Origin: Ascidia mentula
Lineage: Eukaryota > Chordata > Ascidiacea > Phlebobranchia > Ascidiidae
Direction: 5' to 3'
Assembly (NCBI GenBank): GCA_947561715.1
Contig: OX387203.1
Span: 6,758,001-6,822,000 of the forward strand
DNA length: 64,000 nt
Shown: positions 15,101 to 26,329 of the stretch, piece after piece
Layout: each line of letters begins with the position of its first letter
How positions within the stretch are numbered: the first letter of the stretch is position 1
The notes under the pieces: model-generated
Seen by the model: the letters and a program-made list of their open reading frames with translations, nothing else
Told to the model about the DNA's origin: nothing
The model's database searches: none
Translations under genes and position numbers: made by a program

Positions 15101-18052
15101 TGATCCCAAAATGTTTGTGTCTTCATCCCCTAGGTTACTTTGGTGGTACGCACCACGAAATGTTTACCTCCAAGTAGTACGCAACCACAAAAAGGTTGGG
15201 AATCACTGGGCTAGTGGCTGTACATGTAATGCACTGTGAACAATACATTGATATAATGCTTTGGGCAATGTGGTACTCACATAAACTGTATTACCGAAGA
15301 AGTTTTAGCCAACTCTACGTACCTATTCCATGCAGGCGGTTACACTATCCCGAAATGTGCCAACGTAGATGATTACCGTTCTGCCATTGAAAACCTTCCA
15401 GGAGTTGATTCCCCTGAAGTTTTCGGCCTCCATCCGAACGCCGACATATCCTATCAAACCAACACGGCTAATCAGGTAAGCCCCGGCTCTCACAAAAGAG
15501 AAAATATAGTGTCCAGAATGCTTCGACTTAAATCCCGAAAAGAGGAATATCTATTTATTTTGTTGCCTATAAGATTCGTTTTTCGAGATAACATGTAATG
15601 AGTATGCAAGAAAACATTTTGGAAACAGTGCATGTTATATAGGCAATACCTGAGTTTGCCAAAAGCTGCACTGATGACACTTATTAGACCGTAAAAAATA
15701 GTTTGAAAATTACATTGTATAGTACAGTATTTCTTTTCAAATAATAATCTGGGGCCATTTAACCCAACGCCGTTTCAATATCACTTTTACTAAAATTATA
15801 TTCTTTGTGTAGGTCTTCACTACGATCCAGAGCATCCAGCCGAAGGACTCTGGAGGCGGAGGAGGGGAGACAAGAGAAAGTGTGGTCGATCGTCTGGCTG
15901 TCGAGATGTTGGAAAAACTTCCTCCGGATTATCTTCCTCACGAAGTCAAGGATAGGATCATCAAGATGGGGATTACCGACCCCCTAAACATTTTCCTGAG
16001 ACAGGAAGTGGGTTTTGAGAATCAGATCAGATTCTTGTAGTGTCTATAGTACTTGCTGGTGCACTGTTTTGACAAGAGACTGACTGTTAAACATTTGCAC
16101 GAGCTTTCGCGAGCTTAATCTCGCTTCCTCAGGTGCTGTAAAGGAGGCGAGAATAAGCTTGTTGTTGTCGAAATTTGTGTTTTGTATATTTTTCATAACG
16201 ACAAAAACCATCGTGAAATTTATGTTAATTCGGTGGTTTGTGATAAATATTCGATGCTTGTGGAAAAATAACATATAGTGACAGCAAAAATACAATGCAT
16301 GAAAATTTCAAGAAGTTTGTGGGAATTGGATTGCAATTGGGTCGAAATAATGTCGACATTGGTAACCCTATGCATCAAAACATCTTGCTTCTATGTTACA
16401 ACAACCAACAAATACGCAAAAATTAATCACTACGGCATGTTTAACAACAATATTTCAGGTGTTTCTAGCGGTGGAGGTCGTATATTTCCTCGCCTTCTTG
16501 GCAATTTTAACTCGCGTGTACTATAGGTCGACCGAATGCAGAAAGTGATCAGCGCGGTTCGAACAACTTTGACAGATCTCCAGCTTGCTATCGAAGGAAC
16601 TATTATAATGAACGAAGCTTTGCGGGATGCGCTGAACAGCATATTTGACGCTCAAGTACCCGTGGCCTGGACCAAGGTATAGGAGGACATAAACAATTTG
16701 TTGCAAGTTTGTATGTAAACCATACAAAGTTCTCAACGTCCATGAACCGGCGATGTACTCGTCCTTATAAAGACATACACACAGAAAACGTTGACATTTT
16801 GTTTGGAGACGAATTTGCTTGCGTTTGCTTCCTTCTGAACGGCTAGACAGTTTAATATGGAAACAAAATTTGCTCGTCTTTATGCGACGATATTAAAACG
16901 AAAAAAATGCAAAATTGAAACGATATTCCATTTGGGAACTTCTGGAGTAAGCTACGTGTGAGCGAAGTGGAGCCACGTACAATCCTTATATAATTTAGAT
17001 AAATCCTGATTGTTTATTGAGATTTCTTTTACTAATATATTCTTGTAAAGATTTCCTGGGAATCTGCAAGCATTGGGTTTTGGTTCAGCGGTCTGCTGGA
17101 TCGCAACGCTCAATTTCGGACTTGGCTTTTTGAGGGAAAACCCCATCAGTTTTGGATGACCGGATTCTTTAACCCCCAGGTAAATTCTTTCGTCAATTTA
17201 CCGTCAAAAACCTCAAGCTGGTATGCTGTTGTTTTCCTCAATGAAATTACCTAGTGGCAATACCAAAGATATCAAATCACCACTTTAACAACACTTATTT
17301 TTGAAATCGACTTTTTTCCAACGCCACTTATGCGTGACACAGGTGGAAACTTCACATTTAAAATTACAATATAAATATCCTCGTGTTACGGGGTTATTTA
17401 TAATGTAATTTTGTAAACTTCCATTTCTTACAACCTAATTAAATTACAAATCATCTTCCGATTACACTTCCTGTGCAACCTTTGTCCTTGTCTTAACCCA
17501 GGGATTCCTTACTGCCATGCGGCAAGACATTACCCGGCACCATCAGGGTTGGGCACTTGATGGCGTGGTACTGCACAATGACATCACAAGGATGACAAAG
17601 GAAGAGGTGACGTCACAGCCGGATGAGGGGGTGTACGTCTATGGACTATTCTTGGACGGCGCAGGCTGGGATAAAAGGAACATTCGTTTGACTGAACCTG
17701 GAAATAAGGTTCTGACTTAAAGTTATTCGTTGTTTTCAAATCAGCCTTAAACATTGTAAACCTTGCAGATAACAAAACCTATTGCTGTCAGTAAAGAAAT
17801 AGCTTTTTCTTTTTACGACAGGTTCTGTTCGCAAACTTGCCAGTTGCTCACGTCTACGCAATCAACGCCACAAGCAAAGAATGCGCAGTGAAAAGCAGAG
17901 CCGGTCATACCTTCTACGAATGCCCCGTCTATAAAAAGCCAAAGCGTACTGATCTTACCTACATATTTCCCCTGAAACTCAACACCACTTTGTCACACGG
18001 CGCAGACAGATGGGCTCTCCGAGGCGTTGCCCTGCTTTGTGATACAAAGTAG
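181..18052 (+). CDS. DNAH5/DNAH8: Axonemal outer-arm dynein heavy chain, DNAH5/DNAH8 type (5'-truncated by window)
   Basis: ATP-driven motor of the ciliary outer dynein arm. About 41 exons (roughly 2,130 residues) join in frame. The first is about 181-420 with an uncertain acceptor; then 926-1069, 1293-1465, 1687-1879, 2183-2335, 2557-2697, 3062-3155, 3345-3493, 3636-3790, 4098-4251, 4610-4774, 5157-5345 and onwards to 17051-17179, 17502-17708 and 17822-18052. Visible landmarks are the AAA3 P-loop GEQGTAKT (926-1069), Walker [11 protein letters not shown] (1293-1465), [15 protein letters not shown] (1687-1879) and the AAA4 P-loop GVGGSGKQ (3636-3790). The stalk coiled coil spans 6167-8843, with the microtubule-binding segment beginning [13 protein letters not shown] at 6903-6998. 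The C-terminus [10 protein letters not shown] ends in TAG. Family similarity to DNAH5/8 is high throughout and no frame break was seen. The N-terminal tail, AAA1 and most of AAA2 lie left of the window. Confidence 0.95.
2731..2815 (+). repeat. SINE-like dispersed repeat, copy A1
   Basis: Starts AGCTGCAGACAG and carries the block CTCATCAGTGCAGCT. It is a short, diverged copy of the family also seen at 10677-10787 and 32476-32586, and lies in a dynein intron just after the exon ending at 2697. Confidence 0.6.
5430..5647. mobile_element. hAT-type MITE, copy 1 (218 bp)
   Basis: Ends are CAGTGTTTCCCAGCC and GGTTGGGAATCACTG, typical hAT terminal inverted repeats. It is flanked by an 8-bp target duplication, gtttaaaa at 5422-5429 and gtttagaa at 5648-5655 (7 of 8 match). 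No coding capacity. It sits in a dynein intron between the exons ending at 5345 and starting at 5714. A homologous copy lies at 14985-15208. Confidence 0.88.
10677..10787 (+). repeat. SINE-like dispersed repeat, copy A2
   Basis: Shares AGCTGCAGACAG, CACTGTTTC, ACCTGT, TCTCATCAGTGCAGCTG and a GCTAGC...ACTAGC block with the copy at 32476-32586. It is intronic in the dynein gene. No target duplication or poly(A) tail was recognised. Confidence 0.65.
14985..15208. mobile_element. hAT-type MITE, copy 2 (224 bp)
   Basis: Homologous along its whole length to the element at 5430-5647, sharing for example GGCATTCCAGGTGGTAC and TTCATCCCCTAGGTTACTTT. Ends are TAGTGTTTCCCAACC and GGTTGGGAATCACTG. The 8-bp target duplication is ggctggtg at 14977-14984 and ggctagtg at 15209-15216 (7 of 8 match). 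It lies in the intron between dynein exons 14766-14919 and 15336-15475. Confidence 0.88.
16040..16140 (-). repeat. Retroelement-tail-like repeat with hammerhead-like core 1
   Basis: On the minus strand CTGAGGA (16126-16132) is followed by the stem GCGAG/CTCGC and then GAAAG (16104-16108). The adjoining tail, read on plus as ATAGTACTTGCTG...CACT.TTTTGA, recurs at 61143-61210. It lies in a dynein intron. See findings for the ribozyme-like reading. Confidence 0.5.
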
Positions 18053-19469
18053 ATGTTTAGATGTTTATTGTAGGCTATAATGAGTTGTACAGTCGTACGC
18101 TTTAAATGTACTGCCCTTACAATATGTTGTCTTATGTGTTGCGATTAGAGGGCAAGTGAAAGCTTTGAACTTACGTTGTTGGAAAAATGCTCATATTTTC
18201 CACCGCAACTTAATTTAAATTGAACTAGCCCAGAAGTGATGTCAGTTCTAAGAACGCTTTTGAATGTTGGTTGCGTGCAGCTTGCTGTAGATAGATAGAA
18301 TATCTGCATTGATTTAGCTTTACATGTGTACATTTGCCAAACCTGTAAAACGATTTGTGTACATGAATTGAAGCAGCAACATAGGCTGCCTGTGTATTTG
18401 CACTGTGTAAATGGTAGGGGAGTGTATATGTACTTATTTGTATACTTTCAGTAGAATAGCTAAGGCAGTAAACCATGTAGTCTTATACCAACGTGCTGTG
18501 TTTTTCTCGTTAAAGTTGTGCAGAGTTTTTGACAGCCCTGTTGTCACACAGGAAGCCGAAACAGCGTTATTGACAGGAAGTGTATGTAAATGGGTATATC
18601 TTTGTTATCGACTGGTTTTAGCACTTCAGAGGAGGTGGGTGTGCGCCACTGCAAATTGCCCATTTCCTTCGCGTATCAGAAAACCTTATCAAAATATTTG
18701 TTGAACTGCAAAAACGCTTTTATCATCGTGATACTATACAGTTGAATATTTGCATTTGGAAATTATCATGCGCAACATGAGTGGGCAAATATTTGAAAAT
18801 TGTAACATTAATGGCTTGGGGTGTTTGTTCAAATTTTTGCTAATTAATGTTTTAATTCTAAACTTTCAAATTATTAGGTCCCAAAACCTCATTTAATGTC
18901 GTTCAAACATATGCTTCTACATAGAACAGCTAGCGCCCCGCTGTGGAGGCGAGCTGCTTATAATCGAACCGCGCTGTATCGCTATAGAATACAATTGGTT
19001 GCTCGGCGAGGCGTTTCGAGTTTCAGCGAAAGACGCAGGAAAAACGCCAGTCAATGGATCGTTTTCCCTTTGCTAATTCGAAGTTGTTTTGCCTTGCAGG
19101 TTCGTGCTCGAGGCGGCCGTTGCACTGCTAGGTTTCTTCATTGCTCTTGCAGCTTGCCTAGCGCCTGTGTAGTGTGCACGGCAATGTAAGCTTCTCGGCA
19201 GCAAGCAACGCAAATTGTGGATTGATTTGTCAGGGACATATTGCATGCGGACGAAATAGTAGGAAGTAGTTGTTGATTGGCAACTTCAGTGTGCAGAATA
19301 GAGTACTACGAATCAAACAGCATATGACGTTTAACTACGTGCAACTTGTGAAGGGCAGACTTTTGAAAGTTTAATGGTAACTTTGCCCCACGCACAACTA
19401 TTACGTTCATGCTTTATGACTATGTTGTTTATCAACGTTATTTGCAGGTAGTATATTGCACAAAATCTC
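18053..19469. other. Intergenic: dynein 3' region and 5' region of the next gene
   Basis: No convincing coding exon. The first part should hold the dynein 3' UTR. A splice acceptor TTATTTGCAG at about 19437-19446 precedes the next gene's start, so a 5' UTR exon probably lies somewhere upstream in this interval. Confidence 0.5.
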
Positions 19470-19962
19470 ATGAAATTAACTCTTGATATCGGAAACGTCA
19501 CGACGGCTACGTCAGCAGAAACTACCTCGTTTGCCGACGCCAAAAGCCTGTCAGAGCATTGGCTTCCCATTGCGGTGACCGCCGTCGCCTGCCTTGTCTT
19601 TCTCGTCTATATCGTGCTTTCCAAGTAAGTTTGTCCGCAAGCACGTCAGAACCAATGACGCCATATGTTAAGTTTGGTGGCATTTCTCGCAAACAAGTAC
19701 CGAAATGTTATTTGGATGATAGAAAGCATAGAACTCAGCGCTGCTGATTATTCATTAGGGCGTGATCATCACAGCGTGAAAATGACATCACGTGTAACCT
19801 TTGACCTCTTTCCGCAGGCTCGGATACGACTGTCGCAGCAAAGAGCCGCCGGAAAGCAGTAAAAACGACCACGCTGTCATACTGACTAACAAACAAGCTC
19901 CAAAGGGGACAATTCCAATGGAGGACGAAGCGCCTTGCTCTTCAAATACAGTTCGCCTTTGA
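19470..19962 (+). CDS. Small single-pass membrane protein, 99 aa, uncharacterised
   Basis: Two coding exons, 19470-19624 and 19818-19962, join across a phase-2 intron (GTAAGT...CCGCAG) to give 99 codons and TGA. The start is the ATG at 19470: an in-frame TAG lies just upstream and a probable 5' UTR acceptor is at about 19446. Residues 1-30 are Thr/Ser-rich with a possible N-glycosylation site NVT. Residues about 33-50 form one hydrophobic helix (PIAVTAVACLVFLVYIVL), followed by a polar tail of about 48 residues with Lys and Cys near the membrane. There is no cleavable signal peptide, so a type III topology is likely. Two-exon joining and sensible codon use support a real gene. No family was recognised and no function is proposed. 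Confidence 0.6.
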
Positions 19963-22887
19963 AATGTCGAAATTGTATGCGATCTTAAAACCTCTGCGGT
20001 GGTCAAATCTATCCATCAACTTTACCTACTGTTGTACCTAATGTAAATGACAGAAGACTAACACTGTCAAAGATGACTGCGCGTTCTGTGCACACCACCG
20101 TACCTGTTTAAAGGACAATGTTTACGATGATGATGATAGTCTCAAGAAATTAAGAGTGACTTGACAGTGAACTAGTTATATTAGTTGTGTTTTGTTTTAC
20201 GAGCACTTCATCGTTAACTTCATTGATGCTAGAGTTTTTTGTCATACCGTTTAATCCATGCTTGTTTTTGCGCCACGTTGGCTTTGTTGTGTGTGTCACA
20301 TGCCGATGTGCGTAATCCGCTTACTTCGTGTGGTGCAACTCGAGTTTCGCTTTAAGAGACAGAAATGAATAGCTTTATTACATAGCGACAATTTAGCCGG
20401 TGGCCGTTTGTGGTCGGGTTTTCTGTGGTACGAAGTTATAGCACTTTTCTATGGCCAATATCCTGTGGGTTTGTTTGGAAAAAATACAGCCTTTCGGCGA
20501 CGCTTACGTAACAAATGAATTAAAACTGGAATGCCAATGTCACAAACTGTACCTTATCCTAGTGGAACGAAGTCAAGTCACGTTTCTGTGACAAATGTCT
20601 ATTGGGTTATTCCCAAACAAAATTCTGCCCCAAGGCGCGTCAAATAAACTTTTCAGTTTGCCGAATGTGTAGAGAACAAGTGCGTTTCTCATTATCCAAC
20701 TTTCTTGCACACGTTGGATAATTGGGATTCGTGTTATTGTGTCACTATAGTGTGTATCACCTATCACAACGTCATTACGTGTTTGGATACAACTGGAAAA
20801 CTCCCTGCTGTCAATTCATGTAACAACTTTTTTGTAAACAAACTCACTTTTTGTATATTACCATGACATCTAATTTAAAAAAATATCGGCGCTCAACAAA
20901 CAGCTGAATTGTGTTGCTTCTTAAATAGTTGTTGCGCTTTTATCGAGCAAATGAAAATCTTAAGAACCAACGCCATCGTTGCGAGCTGTCAATACAACAC
21001 AGTAATCTCTGAACCGCTGGGCAGTCGAATTAATTGCGACAAGATCAGATAACTCGCCAGTAGAATGAACGCCTACCTTGTTGGAAAAGATCCGTGTCAC
21101 GTTCGGCCAGTTTTAGGTTCACAGTGGTACAAAGCAATAAGTGCAGCATTATATTACGTTGATGTGATGGTAAAAGACATACACGTTGTTGACAATTTGA
21201 ATGACCTGAGTTTAACCAGTTTTGTTTGTGGTTCAAAGCAAGGTAAATACAGCATAGAATCAAGTTTCCGCACACGTGTTGTTTGTGGTTGGAATGCGGT
21301 TACTAAGGCGCTTGAAAGTTCTTATTTATTTTGAAATTAATCAGGCCAGTCGTAGTCATGTCCACTAGTTCTCGCTCCTTGAGCGTCAAAATGTTGCCGG
21401 GTGTATGATTATATTCGGTGTCCGGTCCGGATTAGACAGTGACGCGTTTATAATCTATTTTTGCAACATGATGTTGGAATCGCGTTCACTTGTAACAGGA
21501 AACACCACGACAGGTGTTGACTCATATGTAGAAACTGGCCACGCTGTCAGGTCCGAGGTGCTTTTGCTTTTGCCTAAGATACGATAATCACAGTGGGACT
21601 TTCTGAAAGACAACTTCATGTTGAGACAACGACCGAAACAAGGATTCCATACGCCATCCTTCATTCCATTCCACATTCGGTTATTTTCGTCGCCTCGTGG
21701 CACGTAAACAAATAGGAAATTCCGCCTTAATTTGCTCAATCGATCACGTGATCTACTGTGTATTCTTGTTCTGTATTACTTTGAACTGCAAAGATGTGGG
21801 CGCACGGAGAGAGTAATGCCTGTGAAGCAGCAATATCGTTGTTGATTTGAACCAAGCGTATAATCCATTTGAACTGTAAACTTTTACGTTTTGTAACGCA
21901 TATATTGTATAACATTTTCGAAAAACAGACAAAATCATTTTACGCAGCTGATACTCAACAAATTAACATAAATACTTTATTGGTCAAAAAACAACTATAT
22001 ACACAAAACTTTAAACAAGTTTCTGTCGATATATCGAAAGTTTAAGGGATCTACATTTGGAAACCTCGTAACATCAGGCATTTAAATGTATATCGCTAGT
22101 AAAAAAAGTCTTGCACTTTATTCTGCAAAATAATAACATTTTATATTGTTTATGAAATCCCATACGGAGATTTAAGGCCGTAGTAGCGCAAGAGTGAAAA
22201 TTTTGAAAAGACGTTAAGCTTATTATGTCTCTCGATCGCTGTTTACTTTGCAAACCACATTTCTTTATTTAAACCTGTTATTTATATATCCTTTAAAATT
22301 AATGCCACGTAATACACCGTTTGTTAGGCACAGTTAATTTTCCATTGAATTAGTTGAATTTAATAATTAGTCTTCGCAGTTGTTACTGATAAGCTGCCTT
22401 TGAATAATAATTACCAACGTCGCCTAGTCAACCGTAAATGCTTGGAAGGGTGCACAAAGGAGTGTGATACGCACCGGCATCGCTCAAATAGGCCAGACCT
22501 ATTTTTGGCTGGAGGGGCGAAGAAGGCTTGGAACGCACAAAGCATTGAGTTGAATCCGAAGTCGAGTTCATTAGAAGCGTAGCTCGCAGGAAAGTGATAT
22601 AGCGATCGTTTCGAACAGAAAAAGCTGTAGAATATAGATATAATAGGAAGGAATAAGAAGGTTATATTCTATAATCTATACTAAGGAGGAATGAGTAATA
22701 TTCAAGTATATTTGTGAAAGCACGACATAGGTATGGTAGTAGTCATAGCAAAATGTAATTAAACCTAACTTGACATTGCCGACGCGTATGCATTAACATT
22801 CTCTTTTACTAATTATACTACAGAGTGGGGTCTTACTGCTAAACTTGGATTCCTAAGTAATCTCATTTTAACGACACCGGTACTGCT
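19963..22887. other. Intergenic, no supported gene
   Basis: AT-rich sequence with only short ORFs lacking family resemblance or matched splice sites (for example 21065-21334). It must contain the 3' UTR of the small membrane protein gene and the promoter of the copper transporter. Nothing else was recognised. Confidence 0.5.
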
Positions 22888-23886
22888 ATGGAGGGTATGG
22901 ACATGGGCAAATCTATGGGCGGTGTAATGGAGATGAACGATACAATGCATGGAGGACACGGAATGGATGGATCGATGATGTCGATGATGATGATGTCTAT
23001 GACGTTTCACAACAAACTGCCTTTCCACCTCCTCTTCGAAAACACAGAAATTAAATCCAAAACAGGTATGTTTGAGTGGAAATTGCAAATAGGTGTTGTG
23101 ATTTGATTCGGGCTGTGGCATGAGTTTGTGTAAGTCGGAACGATTTTTACAGGGTCTGGATCGGTTTGTCTGTAGATAATATAACTGTTTAATGTCTTCA
23201 AATCAATAAGCTACAAAAATATATACTTTTACCGTTGGCTTATTTTATTAAGATCTCTTCGTGGCGGGCGTTCTTATGTTTTTTCTTGGCATCGTGTATG
23301 AATACATCAAGTCATTGCGACTCCGAATCCTTGACCCAGAATGCTGCAGTCTAATGTGCTGCACCTGTCCCAAAAAGAGAAGCAAGACCGGAAAAAAGTG
23401 CGTCACAAAGGTATGATTATTGACGTCACAATCTGCTGACCAAACGAAAAATGCGTTATTGACGCGGGTGATGTTTGATAGTTGCAGAAGAAAACGTCAA
23501 CATGCTGCAATTCGGATGACATAAGCGAGTCCTACGTCACGAGTGTAGACGTCAGTGATGACGACGATGAATTTCAAAACGATACAGGGTTAGTTTAATT
23601 TCTTGTTATTTTTTTTAAAGAATATCTGTAATAAGCAATGCCCTTTTGCAGGAAAAACAAAAAACGCGCGATCACAGTGCACTTGCTCGAAACCGCGCTT
23701 CACGGCATTCAGTTGATATTTTCTTACATCATCATGCTGGCGGTGATGACGTACAACGTGTGGATCGTCTTCAGTGTGGTGGTTGGCTCCATCGTGGGAT
23801 ACTTGGCATGCAATTGGCCGACATCTGGAAAGCGTAGAAGGAATTCACGCAGAAAAATGATAGTTCGCAACACTGACTGTCACTAA
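22888..23886 (+). CDS. SLC31A1: High-affinity copper transporter CTR1
   Basis: Trimeric plasma-membrane Cu(I) importer. Four coding exons, 22888-23065, 23253-23410, 23488-23588 and 23652-23886, join with phases 1, 0 and 2 to give 223 residues. The N-terminus (1-40) is Met- and His-rich, with runs such as MDMGKSMGG and SMMSMMMMSM, the copper-capturing ectodomain of this family. TM1 follows the exon 1/2 junction (LFVAGVLMFFLGIVYEYI). The cytosolic loop is Cys- and Lys-rich and then acidic (SDDDDEF). TM2 holds the MxxxM selectivity motif (MLAVM) and TM3 the GxxxG packing motif (GSIVG). The C-terminal tail is basic and ends NTDCH, whereas many CTR1 proteins end HCH. Length and topology fit the family. 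A decayed duplicate lies 2.5-3 kb downstream. Confidence 0.95.
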
Positions 23887-24549
23887 ATGCACTTTTCTGT
23901 CTGCACCTGTAGTTGTAAAAATATAAGGTGGCACACTTGTTGAACAATACTAGTTCTATCTTATTACAATGTATGGTATAAAGAAATACGACCTTGGGAC
24001 GTGATATTACTTGAAAGTTGAAATTGTGAGACATTTAGTTGTCAAATGAAACGTGTACTTTTCACTATGTTCGAGCAATCTATACTTTCTCTAGCATCAA
24101 CATTTTAACATTTGCCTTGTCTACTGTTTGTGCACCATACCCAGAACTTATCCACGCAATCTAATCTGTTTGCTGATGATACAAAACGATCTGTTTTCGT
24201 ATTTTCTTGGTTCTTTTTGTAACTTGGGTTAAGATTTATTTATTTCAACCTTGTACAGTTTGAGTCCTTTTTAGTTTTTCATTGCGATAATTTTATGCTT
24301 GTAGGTGACGTACACTGTTTTTGATTATTCTGTCAATCACCTGTTCCCAATCGAGCATAATGACGTTGGTCTGACCGTATTATGTAGAAGTAAAAGGTCA
24401 CAAAAATAACATCCTGTGCGATGCACTTATTCATCTGTATCGTGAGAAAATCGTCCGCGCGTCACAAAACGACAAAAAGGTGTGACTAATTTTTTCTGAC
24501 GTCACAAGGACTCGCATCAGGGCCCGCGGCGTTTTTGTGCAACATGTTT
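23887..24549. other. Intergenic after the copper transporter
   Basis: Probably includes the CTR1 3' UTR. No coding sequence or recognised repeat. Confidence 0.5.
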
Positions 24550-24739
24550 TTATTTGCTGGCGTTCAAGTACTTTCCTGCGGTCCCCGTGAGGTCAAGCGT
24601 GGTGCTGGTTCCACCGGCTAAACAGCAGGATTGCAAGTTATGGTTGAGTTGAATTTCGTGCTCCGTGGAGAAATTCGAAGCAACAATGGCGCGCAGTGGT
24701 ATATAGAAACCCCCGATGTTAACCAGGTGTAAACATCGA
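24550..24739 (-). CDS. Possible terminal coding exon of an unrecognised minus-strand gene
   Basis: A 190-nt open stretch after a minus-strand acceptor (TCCAG, boundary 24739) ends in TAA at 24550, with an AATAAA overlapping the stop. It encodes a segment that includes GFYIPLRAIVASNF and ends TGTAGKYLNASK. Third positions are rich in C and G (acc, ctc, gcc), unlike the AT-rich surroundings, which suggests past or present coding. No upstream exon was found to the right and no family was recognised. It could be a last exon, a pseudogene piece or chance. Confidence 0.3.
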
Positions 24740-25397
24740 CTGGATTTTAGGTTCCAGTACACAATAAAGTGCGTTGTGCCATAAAATTATGTGGTTTGCA
24801 CGAGAACAAATATGGCTTTTGATTCACTTTCAAACTAATATTTATAAATTTGAATTGTGGTTATATATAGGGCTGCGGTATTCTTAAGTCTTGCATTTAA
24901 AGTTTTGTTTGCACTCTTGGAAAGAATGTTATTAGTGTTCTAATGTAAACTTAACTATTCGCCCGTCGGACAAATAAAGTGGTTTAACCAAGGGGGTTCG
25001 GACAAAAATTGTAGGAAAAACAACTTTTACTGCCAAGTGCGCAGTGAGTACTATTCCTACAGTTTATTGACAAATCGCTGAAAATTACTCTTTGAACGTG
25101 TCGATAAACCTTTACGAAATTAACGAGCTTTGGCCACCACCAAACGCTGTACTTTCCTGAAAACTGATAAAAAAGATGGTTAAACTTTCGAAACAAACTC
25201 TTCGTGATCCGCCTCATTGTAGTTCCGTATTTACTACCATGTAAAAACCTGCCTTGTTATTTACAAAAGAACCACTGGGTTTTTATTGGGGTTTCACGGC
25301 AGTTCAATTGTTCGTTTTTTGCTTCTGGTTTTGAAGGATTTTGCACGTTTAGGGGTGTGGCTGCTGGTTTGCCGTAATCACTGCGGTTTTTAGTTCG

Positions 25398-25577
25398 GTC
25401 GGTTTGTATCATGACTTGTGGGCAATCAACCGTAATCACACGCATTTTACTCAAGCAATGTAAAATGGCACAGGTTTACCACGCGGTTCAATTATCTAAT
25501 TCTTCATTTTGCACGTTTCGGATAATTTGTGTGCCACAACCATTGTAGATTGCCCACAAGTCATGATACAAACCGAC
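25398..25577. repeat. Perfect 30-bp inverted repeat with 120-bp spacer
   Basis: Arm 25398-25427 (begins GTCGGTTTGTATCATGACTT) is the exact reverse complement of 25548-25577. The spacer holds related short direct repeats (CCGTAATCAC, TTTTGCACGTTT). No ORF. It may be a folded MITE or a hairpin-forming transcript. Confidence 0.75.
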
Positions 25578-26062
25578 CTTTGCTAATGATTCTAATTTAT
25601 TGGTGTTTTTTGTGCATTGTTTTAAGTTGGTAAATGGAACCATGCTTTGTCGGTAAAGCGTACAAAAACACAAAAAAACAAACAACGAGCAACAGGTTTT
25701 AGATCGCTACACAACCAAATCCACGTTAAATCGGGGTAGTCCACTAAAGGCGGATTTCCCAAATACCATCAGAGCACAATGATACTGTTCATGAAGATAA
25801 ATCACCTGTGTAACTATAAATTATAACAAAAACATAAAATCTAATGATAGAGGTAAATTAAACGTTTAGTCGCTCCCAGATCCGTTCTACGTTTGCAAAT
25901 TACCATCTGTGAGCCGATAATTGCATGCGTTTTGGTATATGGCGGCACATAAAGATGTAGGTATCACTTGACATTATCAAAGGCATAAATTAATACTGAT
26001 GCTGCCAGGCATGTTTTTTTGCTGCAATATGGGTCTTCTGGCAATAATTTTATTGTATCAAC

Positions 26063-26093
26063 GTTTCGGAAACCATGCAGCAGCCTTCATCAG
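26063..26093 (-). repeat. Hammerhead-like core 2 in a degenerate retroelement tail
   Basis: On the minus strand CTGATGA is followed by about 19 nt and then GAAACG. It is the second of three CTGANGA...GAAA motifs in the window (others at 16104-16132 and 49071-49102). Confidence 0.45.
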
Positions 26094-26329
26094 GACGTAA
26101 AAAAATGTGATGAAGGCATCTCGTAGTATTGCAAGAATGTACGCCGTGTCAAATCCAAGTGATTTGCGAGGTTTTCTTCCAATACTTTTGGAATGTATAC
26201 AAACTTATATACCCGGCACTTAGGTTGTTGCGCGTCAGTAATTTCTCTGTATGTGAACAAAAACTATGAATCCATGACGGGTATGCGCTTGACTGGATAA
26301 GTTGAAATTACAAACGGGTATACATTATG

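Noticed and set aside
21065..21334. 89-aa plus-strand frame
   Set aside because: No codon bias, splice support or family similarity. Likely chance in a long intergenic stretch.
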